Shown in pieces: positions 1-12,300 of a DNA stretch of 64,000 bases. The notes under the pieces were generated by a model. That model was not told the DNA's origin. It did not search any database and was given only the letters and a program-made list of their open reading frames with translations. The stretch's first letter is position 1. Every line of letters begins with the position of its first letter. The stretch covers positions 4,375,713-4,439,712 of the forward strand of contig NC_020177.2 of NCBI RefSeq assembly GCF_000224145.3, given 5' to 3'. A program made the position numbers and the translations under genes. Source of the DNA: Ciona intestinalis. Its lineage: Eukaryota; Chordata; Ascidiacea; Phlebobranchia; Cionidae.

Positions 1-184
1 GGGAAGACGGGAAACCTTTAGGACAGAGTATCATAATATCCTGATCGTATTTTAAACAATTAACAACGCTCTACGAGAGCCGTGAAGATACGGTTTTATA
101 ACTCTTTGAATGTTTTTTGTTTACTTTTAAATGGGACGCAAAATAGAATAAAAAAGTGTCCCATCTCTCCCACCCTACTATATA
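1..184. repeat. MITE family A copy, cut by window edge
   Basis: Right part of a short element seen again at 2051, 5605, 16431, 27559 and 55280. The shared core is a run with the words CCTGATCG, AACAATTAACAACG and ACGGTTTTATAA. It ends in GTGTCCCATCTCTCC followed by CACCCTACTATATA, the reverse complement of the element's opposite terminus. The left terminus lies at or before base 1. Resembles the short palindromic MITEs known from Ciona; family name not assigned. Confidence 0.75.
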
Positions 185-1356
185 ATAAATAAAAACAAAG
201 TAACACTTACATACCAAATTGGCGACGTTCTTTCACAATGAAGCGGTCAGCAGTTTCACTACATGCGAACATATAGAGTAACAGCGGAACGAGAACTAAA
301 CCAGATCTATGCACAAAAAGCGCTCAAATTTAACAAGAAATAAAAAGCACCGGCGTTGCAATCAGGCCGACGGGACGTTGGTTGGGAAACTCTATAATGA
401 TTATTAGTAAAGTAGGTCAATGCAAAACCGAGTGAACATCAAAGTATAATGACTGAATTGGCAAACAGTTATACTAAGCAGAATGATTTAAACGCACACG
501 ACAGCACTGCTGTTTTAACACAACTGTATATAGTTATGCTGAACGTTCTCAAGTTTTTAGCGACTTAGTAGCGTAATTGCTAATGCTTGTAACTGGCTTG
601 GCCTTGCTTATTAGATTTGTTACACTACGGATAAAACAGAACTTACAAGCATTTAAGTGCATTGAGTGTAAAATGAGTTTTTAATATAACGTTTAACTTA
701 ACTGTAGCTCGAACCGATAAAAAACAAACAAATTTATAAATAGTCCTGTTTATTATGAACCCTGCTAATTGCAACCTCATGCTCGTGAACAAATGCTTCT
801 AAATTAAGTCTGAAGCCGTTTTTGTTTATTGTTTTTACGTGTTTTTTATTAGACTGGATTTATGTAAATGTGAGGCAAGATTGACACGGCAGTTAACCGG
901 GTGATTTACCATGAAAGTGCACCGTCATTTTAAAGATAGCAAGCAAAACAGCCATGTTTTAATGCTGTCTAAAATATCCCACGACATTAGGGAATATTTA
1001 GCGCAAAATCCCGGCCGCAAATCTCGGGCAATTTCTTGCAAAAATTACGTGCTGGGAAAGAATGCAGTAACATATTCAAATTACGTTCAAATTTTCGTCC
1101 CTCAAAATTTGATACCAACTTTTGAGCATATTTTATCGAGACAATTTGCTGTTCCGAGAAACTCCAAAAACTACCGTGTGAAAAGTTAGTTAACGCATAA
1201 ATGTATGCAAAGTTGGTGTTAATTTTAGCATGGTGTATTTTATGCTGTTAGTGGGTAACTTAACGCAATATAGTCTATACGAGTAGGTACATCGTTTGCA
1301 GATCAAACATATTTTTCATACTTTTAAAAATATTTGCATTTTCCATAAATGCATAC

Positions 1357-1475
1357 GTGGTACATCATAAGCGGGTATATACGGGGGGTGTGAAACAGAA
1401 CACGCGTGCTATAACGACCGTCGTTACCCCCTCTATTTGTGAAGATAAAAATGCATTGTTGGTTCATTTATTCAA
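1357..1475 (+). repeat. dispersed repeat family B copy
   Basis: Contains the family words AAGCGGGTATATACG, GTGTGAAACAGAACAC and GAAGATAAAAATGCATTG, followed by TTCATTTATTCAA. The same order of words recurs at about ten places in the window on both strands. Origin unknown; it has no coding capacity. Confidence 0.65.
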
Positions 1476-2050
1476 ACATGCAGAAGAGCAGTGCAATTTT
1501 GAATGTGGGTATACACACATAAGACCCAAATGCGTACATTTATAACTCTTTGCGTACAAGAACTATTGTGTCGCTTACAAGCCAATTTCTCCCCAGCAAT
1601 CGTGATGTATTTGCGTATTTTAAATTTCTGTAGCTTGTTCTGTATATTTATACCTACCTATAGCGACACATGTAACCCGAGAAAAAGCGTTAAAAATTAG
1701 CCATTGTCAAGTCACGATATAAAGCAAAGATGGTAATCTGTCCCGTGACAATTAAATTATGACCACACAACGACAATTGTATAAGGTGTGTTACGTCACG
1801 ATCGTGTACCACGTGACATAACCATCCCTTTTACGTGCTGAATATGAGGAATTTTAATTTCTACGCCGAAAAATCGTGAAAAGCGTAGTTATTATAAAAA
1901 ATACAAAGAATAATACGTTTCAAGAAAAACTATTCTATTTATCGCTATACGAAATCGGGAAAATTTAAATTAATGGGGCAATAGATATATTTATTATAAA
2001 AAGATCGAGTTTGGCATGCGCAGATACGGGGCATATAGCCAAAATATAAA

Positions 2051-2250
2051 TATAGTAGGGTGGTGGAAGATGGGACACCAATAGCACATAATATCCAAAT
2101 ATCCTGATCGAAGAATTAAAGAATTAAGCGGTCTATGGAAGTCGTAAGGATGTACGATGTTATAATTTTTTAATGTTTTTCGTTTATTAATGATTGGGAC
2201 GAGAAAAAGAATGAAAATGTCCCCCGTCTTCCCCACCATACCCTATATAT
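2051..2250. repeat. MITE family A copy, both ends present
   Basis: Begins TATAGTAGGGTGGTGGAAGA and ends with the near reverse complement TCTTCCCCACCATACCCTAT. The ends form imperfect terminal inverted repeats of about 25 bases. The interior has the family words CCTGATCG and GTTATAATTTTTTAATG. About 200 bp, non-coding. Confidence 0.8.
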
Positions 2251-2764
2251 TGCCTATCGGGTTCTTAATAAGACGTGAGAACAACACGTTTATGCGAAGC
2301 GATAACAACAAAAAAACAGTCAAAATATTTACCCTAAAACGTGACTATTTGGCCAATTTTCTGCCTAAGTTCAGCAAAAAACAACTTCCATTCACAAATG
2401 CAGCGAACACTTTTCTTACTGTGACGTCTTCAAAACCGACTGTTACGTGATACATACGTGTAGGAACTTTAATTACGGTAGTTCGTGATAAGACATGAAA
2501 CGTCTTTTGCGCCTCGGAACCTATGAGACGTGCAATACCACTTGACAGCCGTTCCAATATCTTCAAAAATGCTGATCTTCGTCTATTTTCGCCCCTTTTC
2601 CGCACGACTACCATTAGCTTCTTGTCTACCATATCAAGGGTTTCTGTGTATAAGCTTTTTTGCGAAAACACACCGGTGAAAAATATGTCACGTTGCGAGA
2701 AGGGAAACACCCGACTGTCAGAGCAAAAAGCGTCAAACTGTCAGCGCCCACGAGTCGATATACG

Positions 2765-2806
2765 AAGCTGCAACTACATGGGCTGCAACTACATGGGCTG
2801 CAACTC
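2765..2806. repeat. short tandem repeat
   Basis: The word GGGCTGCAACTACAT and close variants occur about three times head to tail with an 18-base period. The unit contains GCTGCAACTACATG. No flanking gene uses it. Confidence 0.75.
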
Positions 2807-3960
2807 TAAAGAACATGGCTTTATAATATGCAGCAGATGTACTTAGAGATTACAAAAGTTCGTTTATGTTATACGCGTGGTTCCCTATTAGCATCTGATG
2901 CCATTTACACGCTGCTTATATACTTATAAAGCCAACGTTATATTTATTTAACAACTTCACTCTAAAACAGCAGACACTTATAAAAGTCCAGTTCTTGGAC
3001 AAAATCTTCCAAGAACCCAAAGTAATAGTTGAGAAAAACGCAACAACCGAATAATAGACGACGCATAATAAAGCATACAAGGGGTATCATATGCTGCGTA
3101 TTAGAATTGCAGCGACAACGAGTACAAGTCCAATAAATAACGATGTACATGGTAATGTTTCACACATATACGTATTAAGGATTATATGTGAACATGTACA
3201 TAACCGGGCGCCGACTCTACTTTACACATACAGCTATAATGTACTCTCGACAAAAACTTATTCGATACAGCTTAATTGGGACACAAATTTTAAAATACAA
3301 GTCATCTACAATACACTGTCGAATATGTGACAGCAAACCACATAATTACGATATACACTTTTACTGTGTGTAAATGCAAGAAAATACACGCATATACCTA
3401 CACCGATTGTGACAAATAAGAAAGACAACCCCACACCACTATAGATGTATAAATACTGATATTAAAAATAACGATGTTGCATTCGACCGTAATATGTAAC
3501 TTATGGACACATCTTAATTGGAACAAGTTTTACATTTTTTGTAATATAGTGATGCATTCAACAAGAAAAAGAACGAAAGTTTGGTTTGCGTTCATTTTTG
3601 TATCAGAAGATCAGTTCTAAGAAAATACTTTATAAATACTTTCCTAACGAGACATCAACGGTAAATAATTTACAAAAAGGGCATTTGAAACATGATATCG
3701 GTTTTAGTGCACTTTTGAAATTTGTTTGCAAAGTTTCCTGGCAAATTTTGTGTTGTTGGCTCTAAAAGAAGCCGTAATGACGCACGTAGACCACGTTATC
3801 GCTTCTGCTTATAAACAGCTGAACAAGACTGACCACTCTTAAAGGTCATTGCAGATTATCAAGAGAAAATGTTGTTATGAATCAAAACAAGCGGAACAGA
3901 GGTGTCACGTTCGCGGCGAGTGGTGTAGCAATATTGTCAACATTTTTTTGCAAGTTATAA

Positions 3961-4130
3961 AGTACTGTGGGGTAAGATGGATATCGTTGGCACTCAATAT
4001 TTTATTTTTTCTAATCGTGTTTTAACAATTAACAACTCTTTTTTAAAGTCTCGAGAATACGGTTATTTAACTCTTTTTAAAGTCGCGTGTACTACTAAAT
4101 GAAACGAGAAAAAATATAATTTTATATATG
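3961..4130. repeat. degenerate MITE family A copy
   Basis: Starts GTGGGGTAAGATGGATA and keeps interior words of the family (ACAATTAACAACTC, ATACGGTTATTTAACTC, AAATGAAACGAG). The right terminus is eroded. It looks older than the 16431 copy. Confidence 0.55.
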
Positions 4131-4576
4131 TCATATAGCTCCATCAACTATATCTGCATTGCGTTTAAAGTTAATTGACAAGCAAATATGGAATTCCATT
4201 CGCATGCTTAACTTACATGCGCGGATGTATGCTGTTCTATACATAGCTCAATAAATTGAAACGAAAACATAATAAAGGACAGAATTCGCACGTTAGCGCT
4301 CGTAGTAAAATACCACTACGTGCGATATGAACACTCCGCACTTTTCGTTCGTGATTGTTTTTAATCAAACACGGGCTTTCCCGAAGGCAGGGTTACAAAT
4401 ACAGCTTAGTTCGTTTATTGGTTTCGTTATTTTTCTTTCACGTTTGGAACAGTGTAAATTTAATATATTTTTGGAAACTGTACCGAATTTATATTTGTAG
4501 ATAATATGTAAAAAAACAGTGGCCTCTAATGATTTTTTTTAATTATTTCGTATACAAAATACACACAAAATTATAT

Positions 4577-4700
4577 ATGGTAACTGGTAAGCGGGCACGA
4601 GGTGTACGAAACAGAACACCCGTCCTACCAATATCATTGTCCGCCACGTGAGGATAAACAAGTTGCATTGATTTATAACAGTCATTCATTTTAAAACAAG
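4577..4700 (+). repeat. dispersed repeat family B copy
   Basis: Reads GGTAACTGGTAAGCGGGC, then ACGAAACAGAACACCCG, then GAGGATAAACAAG and a TTCATT tail. One of the better preserved copies of the family also seen at 1357 and 28180. Confidence 0.65.
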
Positions 4701-5539
4701 TATAGGCTACTGTTTACGAAAGTATATGCACACGTTGAACCATTTTTAATATGGTTTTAAATTAACAAATTCATGTTGAAGCTTTGGCTCAATTCGTAAC
4801 ATTATACAGATCAGTAAGCTGGTCTCATTTGTTGCTGCTACGGGTGTTGCTACAACGGGTTTCCCAGAGCCGAATTACACCGGACAATATACCACGTGGT
4901 ACAAACCAGACTGAAATGAACTATGACGTTATTAGCTTCCAGCCATTATGACGTCATTGTAGCGATTATGACCATTAAGGTTTTAATTTGATACATCACA
5001 AGTGGGAAAATGAAAGAAGCGCCGAAAAGAATTACGAAAATTTCGATGAGCTGTGGGCCAATAACGATTATATTTTAAAGTATTACCACTGTATTGGACA
5101 GCGAAGAACCATTTAAAGTCATCGAATACACAAACTTAACAGATGGAATCATTTTAAATATAATACGCTGTAAGAGGACACGTCAGCTTTGAAATGCCAA
5201 AGCAATTTGTTATTCATAGAAAAAGGTAAATGAACAATACGGAAATCCCGGGTTCAAAGCCAGGTCAAGAGACTTCCCCCACAGTTTGTTTTAGGAATGT
5301 GGACAAGAGGTTAATCAGTGAGTCATTGGCTATGTAAAGGGAATAAGTCTGTGGTGCATCCTTGTGGAAGTAGTTACAGATATTATTCTCCGCGCGGGGG
5401 TGCACAAGAGTAACAAGATTTTATTCTGAAAAACAAATTTCTACCTTTTGCTAGTAATTTAAGACTATGCAACGTTAAAAACCAAATATCTCATATTCGT
5501 GCATATTTGCTCAAATGCAAAGGTATTATAAGCTCGTTG

Positions 5540-5605
5540 GGGGTAATGGGCTAACTTTGAATCTAAGGTCCCTCGGCATGCCTCGCTGAAGGACCTCACC
5601 CATAT
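5540..5605. repeat. dispersed repeat family E copy
   Basis: Contains GGTCCCTCGGCATGCC and GGACCTCACCCATATATA. In the opposite orientation this matches the segments at 49255 and 50212 with the shared words GGTCCTACGGCATGG or GGTCTTACAGCATGG. Short, non-coding, origin unknown. Confidence 0.5.
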
Positions 5606-5775
5606 ATAATATAGAATTCCGTGTCGAAACACGCATTATATAATTAACAACGGTCTATGCGAGTCGTGATAATACGGTTTTATAATTTTTTCAATGTTCT
5701 TTTATTCACTACTGAATGAGACGAGAAAGGAGATGAAAAGTGGCCCATCTCTCCCCCCCCCACTATATGAATATA
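5605..5775. repeat. MITE family A copy
   Basis: Interior words AATTAACAACGGTCTATG and ATACGGTTTTATAATT, then GTGGCCCATCTCTCCC and a run of C before ACTATATG. The left end is degraded; the right end is the family terminus. Confidence 0.65.
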
Positions 5776-7466
5776 TAGTGTGAATTTGTATTAGATTCTC
5801 AACGAGTGTTTATCCTGGCACAATTCAAAATTTTCTTTCAAAGAAACACGACTGTCAATCATGATTGTTACGTCATATAGATTAAATGGTGCGTGACCAC
5901 GGCCACTTGACGGCGGTATAGGGATTATCTACTTTAACAATGCGGGGTATCTCAACTTAAGTGTTGTATTAAACAATGCAACAAAACATGTCTTACATTT
6001 AGGTTGACGGATCAGGCTTTTTGCATTTTCGGCCGATTTTTATTTTATTTTGACCTTCGGTCGCTTTGTGCAACGAAAACGGTCGTCGTGGGTCAGTTTC
6101 AAGTGGTTTAACGCGTTTAGAGGCGTTTAATGATCGGTGAGCTCAGACTATATTTGCATAAACATGCAGAACAATGTAATCGGTCGCGCGGCCACGAGCG
6201 TTGATTGTTTACGTAACAAGTAGATAATTGTTGACGATTCTATAACACTAAGTTGATCTGCGAACGAAGCACTTGAGAAAAAATGAATTAAATTTGGGTG
6301 CGGGTTTATTTTTATAACGAGATGCAGCGTTATTTTAGAATCTGTCGTATTCTGTCAGCGGAGGTAACTTGTACATGTTATCTCGGGAAGATATTTGCGA
6401 CATCAGGTCAGGTTACTTGTAAGGGATACGGGGCGAAAATTAAGAGAGATTCGAATAGGTAACTGAATGCGCGACAAAAAACAACACGAAGGTAGGCGCC
6501 GCGTCACAGAACGGCCACTATGTCGTCACTATAGCGCTTGTGACACACCTGCGCCAGAGGAGCACTGGAAGACAGCGGGTTTTCGATCTAAAAGTAAGAT
6601 GCGATGGTGAATCAAATCGTTTTATCAGACAGAACATTCGTTTTGAGGCAATGTTATACGAACCTGAGACCTGTAATCTAAAGCTTGATTTCAAGGCAGC
6701 GAGCAGTTAATACGCAAGAAAATAAACACAGAAAGTCGGTGAGGCCTTTGAAGGTACGCCCTCTAGCAATACGCGATTCGAATCCGGAAGCGAATTACTC
6801 GGAGACGTTTTACGTCGTTTATTATTTCGGCGGTTGCTGCCCGCGGTCGAAGCTGTCGTCGGTCATTTGTTAATTGCGTTTTTATGATTTATTTCGCAGA
6901 TACAGATGAGTTGAAATGATGCTACTTGGTGGTTAGTGCTGATGGGAAATCTGTGGGGGTGGGGGTTAAAGTACGGGTTAATATTGATGTAAAAGATAGA
7001 CGGTTTTGGTCAATGTAAATAGATGCGATGTTAGATGGTGTTTTATTAGACGCATTTAGACAGGTTTTGTTGCCAATGTTTCTCTTAAGGATGCTCTGTG
7101 TTTGACATGTCTGTCAACGCATATTTGGAGAGCGGAAAATGGCTTAGTAATTGGATCTTGGATCAGATAACAATAAAAATACGTACTCGGTGAAATGGCG
7201 CTGAAAATTTTATATAGCCAACGAAATTTGGCCTTTAGACGCGTTTTTAGTATGCAAATTGCGTGTGTACTTATTTATTGATGGGAAAAGGTGTAGAATT
7301 ATTCGTATTGTTATTGGATTTGGTTTGTTTTCTTAATTAGTCGCCTGTTTCGCGAATTATGCGAAAGTTTTTGAGATTAGAGTCGCGAAGTCATTAAATA
7401 GTCGCAGACTAATTGTTCGACGGCCAGTCCATTATTTCGATTGTTTAGGAACAATTGATATCATTG

Positions 7467-7590
7467 TGACGTCAGTTAGGAGCGTTTAGATTCCGTCTTA
7501 TAAGTTTTATATTCGAGCTTTGTAGAAAATGAGTTTGTGACGTCACATAAAGGTTTTGTTACGTCATAAAAGTGTGCATAGTGACGTTGG
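7467..7590. promoter_or_regulatory. cluster of CRE/ATF-like sites
   Basis: Two perfect palindromes TGACGTCA (7467-7474 and 7538-7545), one TTACGTCA (7559-7566) and one TGACGTTG (near 7582) lie within 125 bases, about 1.8 kb upstream of the Frizzled start codon. TGACGTCA is the known consensus for CREB/ATF proteins. The same octamer also occurs in the Frizzled introns (near 15750) and even in its last exon, so a role as an enhancer is only inferred. Confidence 0.35.
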
Positions 7591-9377
7591 TGCGTAAGAT
7601 TAGGCACGTTTTAGTAAAATATATTTTTTTTTTTGTGGAATTTTGGTCTTCGTGTAAAATTCGACAGCCGTTATAAATAACGTTGTGGTGTTGCGGTAAA
7701 GTTCGTTAATTTCTCCTTTGTTCGAAGTAGCTCATCTGCTTGGGTGGCGAGTGTATAGGTAGATCGTATTCTAATCTGTAGCACGTGTTAAAGGTTGATG
7801 GACAGTCGTAGCTTTATATAAAACTAAGCTGTCTTCGAAAAAAAGGATGAACATAGAAATTAAAGAGAGGTATTTTTTTCGTAGTTTGACAAATCAACCT
7901 ATAAGTGTATTAGGAAAAACATAAATGTATGCAATAATTAAGCAATCAAGTTACGTATATTGCTGCAAATTGTAAAGGTGTCTTTTCGTTGTAAAGATTG
8001 TATAAGTTGTACGTAGACATTTTAAACTTTAAATAAACAGGACAACGACAGTCTTTTTAACACCGGTGTTCAGTTTTATAAACTGAACTTTTCGTTTACG
8101 AGTTACCACGTATGTTTTTTTTATTCAAAATACCACGTATGTAACTTTGTGGGTGCTTTTTCGGTGTTATCGGTTTAGAAATAAACAATTGTGTTCCCTC
8201 AAGCTTACAGCAATGGTTTTCGAGGCGATATGGTTTGGCTTAGCAGGTCTCAGTGACCTTTCAAAGTCGGCAAATATGACTCGCTTTGATGCTTCGACTT
8301 AACGGATTAAAAATGTATTAAGTTAAGTAGCTTATATGGTTGTAGTATGACATTGGTATACGATGCTTCGAAAATGGCTTCCGAGGTTCAGTAGTGGTCA
8401 AATACGCTGTGTAATTAGATGGCTTGATAAACGTAGGGGAATCTTGTTATATTAGAACTATATTTTTGGAGGTAAATGTATTAATGCATTATAAGAGCAT
8501 TTTTGAGATTTTTTGAGAAGAGCAAGTCGAAATGAAATGCTAAAGTACGCAAAGAAATCTGGTGGAGTTTTATAAGAGAGCGTGAAATTCTATTTAAGAC
8601 GGGGGGTGTGTGGGGATATATTCGGTTTGCAAATCTATGATATAAGCATTGCTGTTAATACGTTGCGAGTAATTTTGCACCGAAGGCGAATTGGCTTTAA
8701 TACGATTGCAAAACTACATCGGTCATGGCGTTTTATAGAGATAGAAGCTAAGACCCAATTATACGGCGGCTTCTTTTAAAGGGGTGTAGAGCGTATAATA
8801 CTCGAACAGGATAACGTAGTCGGTGCTTTGAAAAACAGCTGGACGTGGATTAAGCTCGAAATCTTATTCCGACAGATTTCTAATCCACTTCGGTCAGTGT
8901 TGCTGACAGATTTCGGATTCTCTTAGATATTCCTTCCGTTTGAATTGATAGGTTGTGGCAGAAGCATTGCTGCGGTCGTGTGTTGATGTGTTTGTGGTGT
9001 TGTATTTTAGATAAAGAGTCTTGTAATTTGGAACCGCAGATATTATTAAGATGTTAAGATAAAATACAATGCTAATATTGTTATAGGCTGAATATGTTTC
9101 TTTGTAAATTATAGTCTAAGTGAGCATTATATTCTGCAGAGGCGGTAAAATGTATAAGCCATCGTAGTGTTTTGTTTAAAAGGCGAGGGGGCAATATAAT
9201 GTGGAACAGATTGCAGCAAATTTAGTCTTGATTTTAAAAGCTGCATATTTAGTGGCGTTGGAAACGACACTCAATGCATAAAACGGGACTGTTTATTACC
9301 GTTTCCATATAACATATTGGTAAAAAAAAAGTTTAAAACATACTTATAACCATACAGGTTAGAATGCTGTTATAAAA

Positions 9378-12300
9378 ATGAACGTTATAAACGTTTTATG
9401 TATTCTGTTTGTACTTGCGTGTGTGTCTGGGTTCAAATACGCAGGGAGGCCGAAGTTTAAATGCTTTCCAATAAGTGAACCATTATGCTCAGGTTGGTAG
9501 TTTGTTAACTTGATATGAATTTTAACATGTGTTTGTGTGTATGTTAGTAGCTGGAATATAACACATACGAGAGAATATTGCTATTATAAATTCTAGAAAT
9601 AACTCTAATTGTATGCAAAAGGTATTTAAAGACCAAAGTCTCTCTATTTCTATTATATATGGGTTGACTATAAAGCATACCATGGGACCTGATTTAGGCC
9701 AGAGTTGCCGCAACACCTAAAACTTCCTGTTTTTGGGTGATTTTAAAATCATATTTTCAATTAACGAATCAGGCTGTTACGTAACTGTTTGTACAAATTT
9801 TAGCATTACTAAAGCTGTTCCAGCATTAGGTAACACTGCATCCAATTTAAAGTTCGATAATTATTACCAATCACCGACCACACATTTAGATTTCCCATAC
9901 AACTACACAACTTTCCCCAATATTCTTGGGCACGATAACGCGGATGACGCATCTGACGTATTATACGAATACAAGTTACTGTTGGACACGCACTGCTCAA
10001 CGCATCTACGATTCTTTCTTTGCTCTTTGCATTTTCCAATGTGTACGCCAAAGGTAAGGCCGTTTGGAATAATACATAATGCATGGTATATTAAATGAAT
10101 AAATGAATTTAACTTCTCTATCTCGCGTGGCGAGGCAATGACGCTCGTTAAAACCTGTATGTTCTGTTGCATACTACTCGTGCCCGCTTACGAGTTACCA
10201 TCATGCATATAATACTTGTTCGATAAAAAGTTCCTTATGGCTGACAATTTAAAGCCTTGTTTTCACCCCACATGATATATAACTGCTTTAACTACAGGTT
10301 GAAGTAGCAATACCAGGATGCAGAAGTATGTGTGAGAAAGTAAGAGCCGACTGTGAACCGGTTATGCGGGTAGGAGGGGTACAGTGGCCGGATACCATTG
10401 ACTGTTCAAAGCTACCCATGAGGAACGAGAAGAAGCGGTTGTGTATGGTACCACCCGGTGAATCCCCGAACGGGGAAGCACCTAAAGTGGACACCAACCC
10501 CCAGCCACCTTCAGTAACGTTGGACGAAAGCGGGGCAGGTCCCCATATAGAGTTGGAAATCGACGACGAAGATGAGAACGACAAAGCAGCCAAGTATTGG
10601 GCGCAACAGTTGGAACTGAATCCGGGTTATGAGGAACAACAATGGAGAGAACCGATTATTCCACGTATTGGTAAGTAAGGATTCAAAAATATTGTTAACA
10701 TTTAAATTAATGTTTTAATTGGGTGATGTAATATAACCAGGCATTAACGCTAGTGACTTGGGATTTAATGCCAGAGTTGCCTCGTTATCACAACATATTC
10801 TATTTTTTTTTCTAAATGGGTAGGCTTCTTAGCAAGGGACGTAAGGCTTGAGTTGGCCATTACCGAAGAACTGCGCCTGCTGTTACACCAATGAATGATA
10901 ATATACAATGTATACTATAGACTATAGACGAGTTACGATTTTTCTAAACTATATTAGAACACCAATTGCCACCAGAAGAACCAGTTGTAGTAGATGAACC
11001 AGAAGGTCCAGGGTTTGGTTTTGCATCACCACCACAAAGAGAACCAGACCAAGATAAGAACCAATTCGTGACGATATCTCAACCGAAACCAAGACCAAAT
11101 AAATGCAAGAATCCGAACAAGTTTCATTACTTGAAAAGGTATGATGAAATTTAATGTTTATATATGTTTTACATGCGTTTTTAATGTGTTGCAAAACTAT
11201 GAATAGGGGAGTTTTACAACGTTTAGCGAAGACTTTTTGCGAGTGAATCGCGTAGTATAACTTTAAACGTAAAAATACCAAAGCACGGCCATTTTACACT
11301 GATTAACGTAACATTGAAACAAATTCACCCTAATTGATAATAACGATCGACTATTACTTCATAAAAATAGTAATGCGAACATTGGCGCAACCAAAAAAGC
11401 AAATAAAGTTTTTGGAATATTATTTTTTCGTATTTTTTCGTCATTTTTTTATTTTTTAAATTTTGATTTTGTTTTAGAATGAAACAATGTGTCCCAAGGT
11501 GTGAGAAAACCACGGATATTTTGTTTAGTTCAAATCACAAACAAATCGCTTATTGGTTGCTGTTTTCGTTTTCTTTGCTATGTTTTATTTCAACGGTGAT
11601 GACAGTCTGTACTTTTATGATTGATTCTAAAAGATTCAGGTAAAATATTAATTATTCTGTTGTTATTGTCATTATTTATAATAGGTTGGGGTAAAATGGT
11701 CCATGTTTTATTCTCTCCTATCGTCCCATTTGGTAGTAAACAAACTATATTTGCACAATTAAAACCGTTTTCTCATGACCCTAAAAGAGCGTTGTTAAAA
11801 ACACTGTTTAGAAATATAGGACATTATGGGCCAACGGTATATTAGTTAAGCTGTATTTTTCAAGTGATGAATTTACAACAATTTGACGCAAACTTGTCAT
11901 TTTAGATACCCGGAACGTCCGATTATTTTCCTTTCCATTTGCTACTGCGTTTATTCGGTCGCTTACTTGGTAAGATCGGTGAATGGTCCGCTTAACTCTA
12001 TGGCGTGTATGGAAGATATTACACACCCTGCTGGGGCCAGCTACTTTGTAAAGGGTGGTATTCAAGGCACCGGGTGTACCGCCATGTTTTTCGTGCTCTA
12101 CTACTTTGGGATGGCGGCTTCAGCGTGGTAAGTGTGACGTAACAATAGTGTCTGTTAGGTCAGGATAACGGGATATATCCCGGGGCGAAAGTGAACACGC
12201 GACACCGTGTCTTTGATGCGGACATAACTACCGTTGTTATTTTAGCAATTTGGACAATTGTTATTCTTGCGGCGTGATTCGAACTGCAAAACGTTCGTAA

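Larger units (their letters stand above)
187..9377. other. gene-free 5' flank of the Frizzled gene
   Basis: No ORF here resembles a known protein. The longest open stretches (for example 911-1189 and 8582-8779) have no flanking splice pattern or recognisable domain. The segment holds several dispersed repeats (listed separately), a short tandem repeat near 2767 and a CRE-like cluster near 7467. By eye it is less AT-rich and has more CpG than the part beyond 21 kb. It probably carries upstream regulatory DNA and the promoter of the Frizzled gene that starts at 9378; the promoter itself could not be placed. Confidence 0.6.

Noticed and set aside
911-1189. 92-codon plus-strand ORF in the gene-free left flank
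   Set aside because: No recognisable domain, no splice context, basic composition with no conserved-looking motif; lies among repeats. Kept as chance unless transcripts appear.
6740-6800. second tRNA-like patch (GATTCGAATCCGG)
   Set aside because: No matching acceptor stem or anticodon arm could be found around it.
8582-8779. 65-codon ORF upstream of Frizzled
   Set aside because: Starts with a non-ATG codon, with no homology and no flanking exons.
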